Shown here: one piece after another, positions 25,250 to 32,364 of the stretch
Position numbering within the stretch: the stretch's first letter is position 1
Layout: each line of letters begins with the position of its first letter
Source of the DNA: JBFONV01 sp040779335
GTDB taxonomy: Bacteria > Pseudomonadota > Gammaproteobacteria > Enterobacterales > Alteromonadaceae
DNA: 64,000 nt
NCBI GenBank assembly: GCA_040779335.1
Contig: JBFONV010000001.1
Coordinates: 868,001-932,000 of the forward strand
Reading direction: 5' to 3'
Program-made: the position numbers and the translations under genes
Notes under the pieces: generated by a model
What the model was told of the DNA's origin: nothing
Database searches by the model: none
What the model saw: only the letters and a program-made list of their open reading frames with translations

Positions 25250-26598
25250 TGAAAAAAGTTATTAATTTTGTATTACTTGCTGCTTCATTGACAGCAGGTT
25301 ACTCAGCAACATCAAACGCAAATGAGCTTGATGATTTGTTGAAACAAGTTAAATCTGATCGCATTTCAGAAGCCAAACTAGATAAAAAACGTGAAGCAGA
25401 ATTTTTATCAGCTCGCTCTGACAAGCAATCTTTGTTAAACAAAGCAAAAGCTGAACTTAAAGCTCAGCAAGACCGTAATGAACGGTTAACTAAAGAATAT
25501 GCTGCTAATGAAATTAAATTAGCACAAAAAGAAGTTGAATTAGACAATGCTACTGGCACCTTAGGTGAAATGTTTGGTGTAAGTCGTGGCGCAGCTGCTA
25601 ATGCTTACGGTCAAATCGCTACATCTATTGTAAGTGCTGAATATCCAGGACGTGGTGACGTATTAAATCGCATCGCTAACGCCAAAGAGATTCCAGCATT
25701 GGAAGATTTGGAAGAGTTATGGTTTGCTTTGCAAACTGAAATGACACAATCAGGTAAAGTTTCACAGTTTAGTACTGAAGTAACAAACCTTGACGGTTCT
25801 AAATCTACTGAAACAGTTACTCGTATTGGTACATTTAACTTAGTTAGCGATCAAGGTTACTTGAACTACAATGATGAAGTTGGCCAAGTACAACCATTAG
25901 CAAAACAGCCTGCAGGATACATTTCTTCATCTGCATCTGATTTCTTCAATACGACTTCTGGTTATGCTCCAGTTTATGTGGATCCATCTCGTGGTGCTAT
26001 CTTAGCGTTAGAAACACGTAAGAAAACATTGATGGAATTCTACCATGAAGGTGCTGAAGTAGGTTACGCAATCACAGTATTGTTGTTCTTCGGTTGTTTA
26101 ATTGCTCTTGAGCGTATCATCGTATTAGGTTCAATGACGTCGAAAATCAAAGCGCAAGAGAAAAACCTTGGCCAACCTAACGAGAACAACCCATTAGGTC
26201 GCTTGTTAAAAGTTTATCATGACAACAAAGCGGTAGATGCTGAAACGTTAGAATTGAAACTTGATGAAGCGATTTTACGAGAAACTCCTAAGGTGGATCG
26301 TGGTATCAACTTAATCAAAATGTTTGCAGCTATTGCACCGTTAATGGGTTTGTTAGGTACGGTTATCGGTATGATCATGACGTTCCAAACAATTACATTG
26401 TTCGGTACAGGTGACCCGAAAATTATGGCGGGTAACATTTCATTAGCACTTGTTACAACAGCGTTAGGTTTGATTTGTGCACTTCCTCTTATTTTAATTC
26501 ACAGTGTTGTTGCTGGTAAGAGTAAATCTGTGTTGCAGAAACTAGACGAGCAAAGCGCGGGCTTAATTGCTGCGATTGCTGAGAAGGAGTCTAAATAA
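25249..26598 (+). CDS. TtpC-like MotA/TolQ/ExbB proton channel protein with periplasmic coiled coil
   Basis: A 449-residue ExbB-like protein of the TtpC type. A signal peptide (1-24) is followed by a long charged coiled-coil periplasmic region (about 25-115), a further domain to about 260, then three membrane helices (about 270-290, 360-385, 400-425). The second and third hold the ExbB/TolQ signature (PLMGLLGTVIGMIMTFQ and ISLALVTTALGLICALPL). In Vibrio, TtpC is an extra component needed by the TonB2 system. The operon overlaps by one base at each side (TAATG junctions), indicating tight coupling. Confidence 0.9.
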   Translation: MKKVINFVLLAASLTAGYSATSNANELDDLLKQVKSDRISEAKLDKKREAEFLSARSDKQSLLNKAKAELKAQQDRNERLTKEYAANEIKLAQKEVELDNATGTLGEMFGVSRGAAANAYGQIATSIVSAEYPGRGDVLNRIANAKEIPALEDLEELWFALQTEMTQSGKVSQFSTEVTNLDGSKSTETVTRIGTFNLVSDQGYLNYNDEVGQVQPLAKQPAGYISSSASDFFNTTSGYAPVYVDPSRGAILALETRKKTLMEFYHEGAEVGYAITVLLFFGCLIALERIIVLGSMTSKIKAQEKNLGQPNENNPLGRLLKVYHDNKAVDAETLELKLDEAILRETPKVDRGINLIKMFAAIAPLMGLLGTVIGMIMTFQTITLFGTGDPKIMAGNISLALVTTALGLICALPLILIHSVVAGKSKSVLQKLDEQSAGLIAAIAEKESK

Positions 26599-27122
26599 TG
26601 TTATTCCTGATAGAGCTTTGGGAATCTGTCAGGAGTTTTATTGCGACAGGTGGTAATGTACTTTACGTTGTTGCCTTCGCTCTCTTATTGATGTGGGTGA
26701 TGATGATAGAGCGCTATTGGTTCTTATCAAAAGTTTATCCAAAAATGAAAGACGATATCGTCGGACGTTGGAATGCCAGAGAAGATACTACTTCTTGGTA
26801 CGCACATCGAATTAGAGATACTTGGATCTCCGAAGCGACAGAATTATTAGAGCAACGCATGCTCACAATTAGAACGTTAGTGGCAATGTGTCCACTGATT
26901 GGTTTACTTGGCACGGTAACTGGTATGATAGGTGTTTTTGAAGTCATGGCTCAGCAAGGTACAGGTAATCCGCGTCTGATGGCATCAGGTATATCTATGG
27001 CAACAATTCCTACTATGGCAGGAATGGTTGCAGCATTATCAGGTGTGTTTTTTAGTTCAAGATTAGACGCTAAAGTTAAACTAGCAAAGGCTAAACTGGT
27101 TGACAGTTTACCTCATCACTAG
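26598..27122 (+). CDS. exbB: ExbB-like proton channel subunit
   Basis: A 174-residue inner-membrane protein, the short ExbB form seen in TonB2 clusters. Three membrane helices are visible (about 15-37, 95-117, 135-157). The conserved channel segments are PLIGLLGTVTGMIGVFE and ISMATIPTMAGMVAALSGVF. With ExbD it forms the proton-driven motor that powers TonB. It shares its first base with the last base of the TtpC gene, and the ExbD gene follows after 12 bases. Confidence 0.92.
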   Translation: MLFLIELWESVRSFIATGGNVLYVVAFALLLMWVMMIERYWFLSKVYPKMKDDIVGRWNAREDTTSWYAHRIRDTWISEATELLEQRMLTIRTLVAMCPLIGLLGTVTGMIGVFEVMAQQGTGNPRLMASGISMATIPTMAGMVAALSGVFFSSRLDAKVKLAKAKLVDSLPHH

Positions 27123-27134
27123 AGAGATATTCGA

Positions 27135-27536
27135 ATGGCACGTAAACGTATTCGTGAAGACGAAGAAGCAGCAATCGATATGACACCGATGCTGGATATC
27201 GTATTTATTATGTTGATATTCTTCATCGTAACTACCTCTTTTGTTAAAGAGGCTGGTATCGAAGTCAATAAACCAAAAGCAGCGAACCAAACTAAACAAA
27301 AATCAGCTAACATCTTTGTTGCAATTAAAGATACGGGCGAAATTTGGTTAGATAAAGGTCGAGTTGATATCGAACGAGTTGGCGCTAGGATTGAAAAATT
27401 ACTAGCGGAACAACCTACAGATGTTGTAATCATTCAAGCTGATAAAGATGCAAAACATGGCATTGTAGTAAAAGTTATGGATGCAATTAAGGAAGCGGGT
27501 ATAGACCGAATTTCTATTGCTGCAGCTAAGGGGTAG
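27135..27536 (+). CDS. exbD: ExbD/TolR family biopolymer transport protein
   Basis: A 133-residue protein with a short basic cytoplasmic N-terminus, one membrane helix (about 20-40) and a periplasmic domain. The proton-carrying aspartate is in DMTPMLDIVFIMLIFFIV near residue 21. The periplasmic part has the usual ExbD fold with VVIIQADKDAKHGIVVKVMDAIKEAGI. It is the partner of the ExbB gene just upstream, and the TonB gene starts 3 bases after its stop. Confidence 0.93.
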   Translation: MARKRIREDEEAAIDMTPMLDIVFIMLIFFIVTTSFVKEAGIEVNKPKAANQTKQKSANIFVAIKDTGEIWLDKGRVDIERVGARIEKLLAEQPTDVVIIQADKDAKHGIVVKVMDAIKEAGIDRISIAAAKG

Positions 27537-27539
27537 TTT

Positions 27540-28157
27540 ATGGTTCGCTTTTTAGTATCAATACTACTAGGCGCAGCAGTAACTTTTGTATTATTTTCAT
27601 TTATGGCTTTCCTTGTTTCTAGCGGTGATAGAAGCAAGGATGAGCAACAAGAAAATATTATTGTAGAAGTTAATACTACGCCACCTAAATCAGCAGCAGA
27701 GCAACGACGTCGCGTTCCACCGCCACCGCCGCCGCCGCCTAAAACACCACCTAAGCCTCAGGCTCCAGAGCCAGAAGCTAATAATGCAAACAGTGGTTTA
27801 AGTTTTAATATGCCAGGCGTTCAGTTAGCAGGTGCTAATACTGGTATTTCTGCTCCAGGAGCAGGTTTTGGTCGAGATGGTGACGCAACACCAATCGTTC
27901 GTATAGAACCGAAATACCCAATACAAGCAGCGCGAGATGGTAAAGAAGGCTGGGTAAAATTGTCTTTTACAATCAACGAAATTGGTGGGGTTGAAGATGT
28001 CGACGTGATTGACGCTGAACCTAAACGTGTTTTCGATAAAGAAGCAAAACGAGCGCTTCGTAAATGGAAATACAAACCAAAAGTTGTTGATGGTAAACCA
28101 CAAAGACAAGTTGGATTAACTGTTCAACTCGACTTTAAAATGGATGCGGGGGGGTAA
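27540..28157 (+). CDS. tonB: energy transducer TonB
   Basis: A 205-residue TonB of the TonB2 type. One N-terminal membrane helix (about 4-25) is followed by a Pro-rich linker with eight prolines in a row near residues 61-68, then a C-terminal TonB domain (about 120-200) with the EPKYPIQAARDGKEGWVKLSF pattern, in which YP and EGWV are the classic marks. It spans the periplasm and transmits force to TonB-dependent receptors, perhaps those at 13678 and 51651. Confidence 0.94.
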   Translation: MVRFLVSILLGAAVTFVLFSFMAFLVSSGDRSKDEQQENIIVEVNTTPPKSAAEQRRRVPPPPPPPPKTPPKPQAPEPEANNANSGLSFNMPGVQLAGANTGISAPGAGFGRDGDATPIVRIEPKYPIQAARDGKEGWVKLSFTINEIGGVEDVDVIDAEPKRVFDKEAKRALRKWKYKPKVVDGKPQRQVGLTVQLDFKMDAGG

Positions 28158-28160
28158 ATT

Positions 28161-29408
28161 ATGAATAAATTAATAACTTCTTTGGTTTTACTTGCTTCTA
28201 TATTGGTCGCTCAATTACCAATGTCTGCAGATGTTCATGCAGAAGAAGAAAAGAAAAAGCGTCCAACTCAACTTGTGGGTCCATCAGTTGGTAAAAAAAT
28301 AGGCAAAGCTTTTGAACTCTATACTGCAGATGATATAGACGGAGCTTTAGTTATGTTACTTGATATAGATGCAAGTAAAACTTATGACCGAGCTTATGTC
28401 GATCGTTTTATTGCCGTAATGTATGCAACTAAAGGTGATCAAGAGCAAAAAGCGATTGATTACCTTAAAAAAGCTGTTGCTCCAGATATACTCAATGAGG
28501 CTGACCATGGGGAATCGCTAAAGTTATTAGCTGATTTGCAAATGCAAACTAAAGCTTATAACGATGCGTTAAAAAACTATTATGCTTGGATGGATTTTAC
28601 CGGTAAATCTGACGGTAATACGTGGGTTAAAGTAGCACAGGCATATGCAGAATTAAAACAATTGGATAAAATTATTGTTCCTGCAGATAAGGCTATCGCA
28701 GCTTATGGTGATAAGCATAATCAAAACCCTTATATCCTAAAAGTTATGTCTTATTATGAAAGGAAGATGTTTAAAGATGCTGTTAAAGTTTTAGAAACAG
28801 TATTGCAACTTTTCCCTGAGAATAAGCAATGGTGGACGCAACTTGGTATGTTTTACTTACTAGTTGAAGATTATCCTAAAGGATTGGCAACGCTGGATTT
28901 AGCTTATAAGCGTGGGTTTTTGGAAAAAGAATCTGAAATTAAAACCTTGGCTAACTTATATGCATCTAACGAAATTCCATATAAGTCAGCTAAATTGCTT
29001 GAAAAGCATATCGATTCAGGCTTAGTGAAACGTGATGATAAAAACCTAGCTGCACTAGCTAATGCTTATCATGCTGCACAGCATATTGATAAAGCCGCCA
29101 AGTATTATGGTGAAGTTGCTAAATTGACTGGTTTAGCTAAACACTACCGTAAACAGGGCATGTTGCTAAAACAAGATGAGCAATTTAAAGCTGCGATCGT
29201 TGCACTGAACAAATCGCTTGAACTTGATGCTAAAGATTCAGGAAAAATTCAGATGAGTATTGCTGAATCTCACTTCTATCTTGGTCAATATAAGCAAGCT
29301 TATGCTGCTATTAAAAAAGCAGTTCAAGATCCTAAAACAAGTAAGTCAGCTAAGAGTTGGTTGAGCTTTATAAAAGATACTGCACAACGTAAAAATGTAG
29401 CTATCTAA
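28161..29408 (+). CDS. periplasmic TPR protein of the TonB2 operon
   Basis: A 415-residue exported protein. The signal peptide ends near residue 27 (ADVHA), and a lysine-rich stretch and about eight TPR-like helical repeats follow (residues 45-405). TPR proteins regularly close the DUF3450-TtpC-ExbB-ExbD-TonB operon in Alteromonadales and Vibrio. It starts 3 bases after the TonB stop, and a strong terminator follows. It may join TonB to other envelope parts, but its exact role is not known to me. Confidence 0.88.
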   Translation: MNKLITSLVLLASILVAQLPMSADVHAEEEKKKRPTQLVGPSVGKKIGKAFELYTADDIDGALVMLLDIDASKTYDRAYVDRFIAVMYATKGDQEQKAIDYLKKAVAPDILNEADHGESLKLLADLQMQTKAYNDALKNYYAWMDFTGKSDGNTWVKVAQAYAELKQLDKIIVPADKAIAAYGDKHNQNPYILKVMSYYERKMFKDAVKVLETVLQLFPENKQWWTQLGMFYLLVEDYPKGLATLDLAYKRGFLEKESEIKTLANLYASNEIPYKSAKLLEKHIDSGLVKRDDKNLAALANAYHAAQHIDKAAKYYGEVAKLTGLAKHYRKQGMLLKQDEQFKAAIVALNKSLELDAKDSGKIQMSIAESHFYLGQYKQAYAAIKKAVQDPKTSKSAKSWLSFIKDTAQRKNVAI

Positions 29409-29422
29409 TTTATGTTACTTGT

Positions 29423-29453
29423 AAAAAACCAGCCTAGTGGCTGGTTTTTTTTT
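29423..29453. terminator. bidirectional terminator between the TonB2 operon and dusC
   Basis: AAAAAACCAGCC (29423-29434) and GGCTGGTTTTTTTTT (from 29439) form a 12-bp stem with a TAGT loop. The A-run on one side and T-run on the other let it work for both converging transcripts. Confidence 0.82.
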
Positions 29454-29488
29454 GCCCACGCTGCTAGATGTTAGTCCAAGTTTTTGCA

Positions 29489-30433
29489 TTATTGCCTATT
29501 AAGGAGAGTGAGTATCTCTTGTTTATTTTTAAGTGGCTTTACTAGCTGAAATAAAGTTTCTGCTTGTGGATATTGTAATCGTAAATATCTTAACCACTGT
29601 TTTAGACGACTGGAAAAATAGTAACTTTTATCTCCCAGCAATTCTAAATCACAATAGTTTAACAAAAGTGTACGCATATCTAACCAACTCATCGGTTTAT
29701 GACCAAACTTGATCACGTTAGCTAAATTCGGTAGTGCTAAAATACCTCGTCCTAACATTAAATGGTTAGTTTTTGTTACTAGTTTGCACCTTTGAGCATC
29801 TTCATTTGACCATATTTCGCCATTAGCAATAATAGGAATCGGAAAGTTATTATTAATTTTACCTATATAGTCCCAATAAGCGGGTGGCCGATAGCCATCA
29901 GTTTTGGTTCGTGCATGTATAGTCAATAGATCTGCGTTGGCAGAGACTATCGCGCTAACATTTTCATCAAGTAAGTTACTATCCTCAAAGCCCAATCTAA
30001 TTTTTACTGAGACGTCAATATCTTTACCCACCGCTTGCTTTACCGTTGATACTATTTTATATATCTGTTCAGGTGTTTTTAAGAGTATTGCACCACCTTT
30101 ACTTTTATTAACCGCTTTTGCTGGACAACCGAAATTTATATCAATACCGTGAGAACCTAGTTCAATCGCTCTAATTGCATTTTCTGCCATCCAGGTAGGG
30201 TTTTGTCCAAGGAGTTGGACTCTCACAGGCGTATTAGCGCTAGTGTTACCATTGCTATGTAGTTCGGGACATATTTTATAAAATATATGCTTAGGAACTA
30301 AGGTGTCGACGACACGAACAAACTCGGCGATACAGAGGTCAAAGTCGTTGACGGACGTTAATACTGATCGCATTAGTCCATCTACTACGCCCTCCATAGG
30401 CGCTAGACAAATTAGATTTTCTTGAATTTTCAT
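29489..30433 (-). CDS. dusC: tRNA-dihydrouridine(16) synthase
   Basis: A 314-residue FMN enzyme that reduces uridine to dihydrouridine in tRNA. The N-terminal LAPMEGVVDGLMR segment and the catalytic cysteine in DINFGCPAKAVNKSKGGA near residue 104 define the Dus family. The CAEFVRV region, the HARTKTDGYRPPAYWDYI segment and the overall length fit the DusC (U16) subgroup better than DusA or DusB. It is transcribed alone, divergent from the repeat-rich precursor gene at 30597. Confidence 0.9.
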   Translation of the reverse strand: MKIQENLICLAPMEGVVDGLMRSVLTSVNDFDLCIAEFVRVVDTLVPKHIFYKICPELHSNGNTSANTPVRVQLLGQNPTWMAENAIRAIELGSHGIDINFGCPAKAVNKSKGGAILLKTPEQIYKIVSTVKQAVGKDIDVSVKIRLGFEDSNLLDENVSAIVSANADLLTIHARTKTDGYRPPAYWDYIGKINNNFPIPIIANGEIWSNEDAQRCKLVTKTNHLMLGRGILALPNLANVIKFGHKPMSWLDMRTLLLNYCDLELLGDKSYYFSSRLKQWLRYLRLQYPQAETLFQLVKPLKNKQEILTLLNRQ

Positions 30434-30596
30434 AAGTATGTGAGTAATCTCAATAGTGCGAGGGGAATTTTACCCTCAGGTACTATTATCAAATAATTTT
30501 TTTTAGTTTGAAATTTATTTATGTAAAAAGTGGTCTTTGTTATCAGTCTTAAACTATAGATATAAAGTCTAAAATTAAAATAAAAGGTAAAACATA

Positions 30597-31001
30597 ATGA
30601 GTGTAATTAAAAAATCTTCAATTTCTATGTTAGTAGGGTTATTAGCTGCTACTTTTTTTGTCACTATGCCAGCAAAAGCTGAGGTAAATCCATTTGCTGC
30701 ACAAGATGTTATGACGGTAGTCAGTGATGATGCTAAGAAAGACAAGTGTGGTGAAGGTAAATGTGGCGAAGGAAAAACTAAAGCCAAAGGTAAATGCGGC
30801 GAAGGAAAATGCGGTGAAGGAAAAGCTAAAGCCAAAGGGAAATGTGGCGAAGGCAAATGCGGCGAAGGTAAAGCTAAAGCCAAAGGTAAGTGTGGCGAAG
30901 GCAAGTGCGGCGAAGGTAAAGCTAAAGCCAAAGGCAAGTGTGGTGAAGGCAAATGCGGTGAAGGAAAAGCCAAAGAAAAAAGTAAAAAATGTGGCGGTTA
31001 A
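30597..31001 (+). CDS. HvfA-like repeat precursor with five EGKCG motifs (putative RiPP copper metallophore)
   Basis: A 134-residue exported, low-complexity protein. Residues 1-28 are a signal peptide (ending PAKA), followed by an NPFAAQDV segment, then five 16-residue repeats of the form KCGEGKCGEGKAKAKG (residues 50-129) and a final KKCGG. It contains 11 cysteines and five EGKCG motifs. EGKCG repeats after a signal peptide are the mark of HvfA-type precursors, whose cysteines are converted by a DUF692 (MNIO) enzyme with a DUF2063-type partner to copper-binding oxazolone/thioamide groups. No such partner gene lies in this window, so function is inferred from the precursor alone. An AAGGT ribosome site and a strong terminator frame the gene. 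Confidence 0.72.
   Translation: MSVIKKSSISMLVGLLAATFFVTMPAKAEVNPFAAQDVMTVVSDDAKKDKCGEGKCGEGKTKAKGKCGEGKCGEGKAKAKGKCGEGKCGEGKAKAKGKCGEGKCGEGKAKAKGKCGEGKCGEGKAKEKSKKCGG
30744..30983 (+). repeat. five tandem 48-bp repeats encoding the metallophore-like motif
   Basis: Each 48-base unit encodes the same 16-residue block, with mostly synonymous differences between units (GGC/GGT, GAA, AAA/AAG). The array is in frame, so unit gain or loss would change the number of EGKCG motifs without breaking the frame. Confidence 0.9.
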
Positions 31002-31018
31002 GCGTTAACAAGTACTAA

Positions 31019-31046
31019 TAAAAAACGGGCTATTAGCCCGTTTTTT
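31019..31046 (+). terminator. rho-independent terminator after the repeat precursor gene
   Basis: AAAAAACGGGCTA and TAGCCCGTTTTTT pair closely around a 1-2 base loop, followed by a T-run. It is a strong intrinsic terminator that makes the precursor gene monocistronic. Confidence 0.85.
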
Positions 31047-31141
31047 ATTATGATAGTTCCAATAACAATTGGCTCACTTGGTTAGCTCAATCGTTATCTG
31101 AGATGTTTCAGTCATCTCTGTCAATTCTATGTATTAGTTCG

Positions 31142-31155
31142 TTGATCTAGATCAA
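31142..31155 (+). promoter_or_regulatory. FNR/EtrA-type box
   Basis: TTGAT-CTAG-ATCAA is a perfect match to the FNR consensus TTGATnnnnATCAA. Its centre is at 31148.5, 78 bases before the small membrane protein start. A plausible -10 around 31178-31183 would place the box at about -41.5, the class II activation position. A CRP role is less likely because the half-site is TTGAT, not TGTGA. Confidence 0.65.
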
Positions 31156-31226
31156 ATATAACTTTCCTATAAGTGAGGATTAGGCTAGAATTCGCGCCTT
31201 TGATTTTGTAGTGTAGGAACCTAAAA

Positions 31227-31349
31227 ATGTCTCACAACGAAGAATTCCAAGATTCGACAACTATCTTTCATTGGCTTATAGCGATAGTAGTATTGTTTGC
31301 GATGCCTTTATTACCGATGCTGATGGGGAGGTTTACATTTCTTTCATAA
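31227..31349 (+). CDS. 40-residue single-pass membrane protein under an FNR box
   Basis: A 40-residue frame with ATG start and TAA stop. The first 14 residues are polar (MSHNEEFQDST...). A hydrophobic helix from about residue 15 to 34 (FHWLIAIVVLFAMPLLPML) and a short tail follow. Size and shape resemble small subunits of respiratory complexes, such as CydX- or CcoQ-like peptides, but I do not recognise the family. A perfect FNR box upstream and the response regulator 22 bases downstream support it as a real gene, likely active when oxygen is low. Confidence 0.55.
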   Translation: MSHNEEFQDSTTIFHWLIAIVVLFAMPLLPMLMGRFTFLS

Positions 31350-31371
31350 ATAAAATACAAGGGGCTATGTT

Positions 31372-31755
31372 TTGAATATTTTAATTGTTGATGATAATAC
31401 TCAAGTATTAACTACTATTCAGCAGTTGCTGAAAAAGCATAGCCACAATGTTGAAATCGCAAAAAATGGACTTGAAGCATTCGAACTAGCTCAAAATAGA
31501 ACCTTTGATCTGTATATTGTTGATCATTTGATGCCAGTTATGAATGGGCTACAATTGTGCAAGAATTTGCATAATAGCTGTAAAGCGTCTAAGCCCAATA
31601 TTATATTTATGACAACGCAAAATGCTCAGTTGTTGATTGAAAGCCAAGAATCAGGACTATTTCTGTTTATATTGGAAAAGCCCATTAATGAAAGATATTT
31701 GCTGGATCTAATCGAATCCGTCTTTAATCAAAATACTCTAGTGCATTCACTATAA
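31372..31755 (+). CDS. single-domain response regulator (CheY-like)
   Basis: A 127-residue receiver domain without an output domain. The acidic pair D7-D8, the phosphoacceptor D51 (YIVDHLMPVMNG), the switch threonine (MTTQ) and the lysine in LEKPI are all in place. The start is TTG at 31372, preceded by an AAGGGG ribosome site 7 bases away; the nearby ATG at 31367 meets a stop at once. It probably shares a transcript with the 40-residue membrane protein upstream and may thus be under FNR control. The partner kinase is unknown. Confidence 0.85.
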   Translation: MNILIVDDNTQVLTTIQQLLKKHSHNVEIAKNGLEAFELAQNRTFDLYIVDHLMPVMNGLQLCKNLHNSCKASKPNIIFMTTQNAQLLIESQESGLFLFILEKPINERYLLDLIESVFNQNTLVHSL

Positions 31756-31809
31756 ATCTTCATAAAATTGCTTTATCCTTTCATCATAACAATTTACTCA
31801 ATGTAGAAA

Positions 31810-32355
31810 ATGAACGATAAGCAAATATCCATTCTTAAAGCAGCTATACACACTGTACCTAATTACCCGATTGAAGGGGTTATGTTTCGCGATATCACTG
31901 GAATTTTAGAAAATGCCGAAGCATTTAATCTCACTATTTCTTTGATGACAGAAAAATTTTCCAATCAAGGCTTCACAAAGATAGTCGGCACCGAAGCTCG
32001 GGGCTTTTTATTTGGCGCACCTCTTGCGTTGGCGCTAGGTATTGGCTTTGTACCAGTGCGTAAACCCGGAAAATTGCCAAGAAATACTTTTGCTGAAAGT
32101 TATCAATTGGAATATGGTCAAGACAGTTTAGAGATCCATCAAGATGCGCTGTCGGCCGACGATAATGTTCTTATTATTGATGATTTATTGGCGACAGGCG
32201 GAACAATTGAGGCAACGACAAAATTGATTCGTAAACTGGGAGCTACGACTGCCCAAGTCGGTTTTGTTATTTCATTACCTGATCTTGGTGGAGAAAAAAG
32301 GTTGACCGAATTAGGGTTATCCGTTTATTCGTTGCTTGAATATGATGGTGAATAG
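31810..32355 (+). CDS. apt: adenine phosphoribosyltransferase
   Basis: A 181-residue purine-salvage enzyme that joins adenine and PRPP to give AMP. Family marks are FRDITGIL, VGTEARGFLFGAPLALALG, the RKPGKLP loop and the PRPP-binding VLIIDDLLATGGT near residues 121-133. The length is typical. It is followed after 9 bases by dnaX, as in many gammaproteobacteria. Confidence 0.95.
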   Translation: MNDKQISILKAAIHTVPNYPIEGVMFRDITGILENAEAFNLTISLMTEKFSNQGFTKIVGTEARGFLFGAPLALALGIGFVPVRKPGKLPRNTFAESYQLEYGQDSLEIHQDALSADDNVLIIDDLLATGGTIEATTKLIRKLGATTAQVGFVISLPDLGGEKRLTELGLSVYSLLEYDGE

Positions 32356-32364
32356 GCAAACGAT

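Noticed and set aside
30575..30973. Minus-strand Pro/His/Leu-Ser-rich frame across the repeat array
   Set aside because: It is the antisense reading of the 48-bp repeats; the plus frame has a signal peptide, ribosome site and terminator.
30744..30983. The 48-bp tandem array as a CRISPR or non-coding repeat
   Set aside because: Units are contiguous without spacers and stay in one coding frame with a signal peptide, so it is protein-coding.
30724..31008. Second plus-strand frame through the repeat array
   Set aside because: It results from the regular repeat; it lacks a signal peptide and the recognisable EGKCG pattern.
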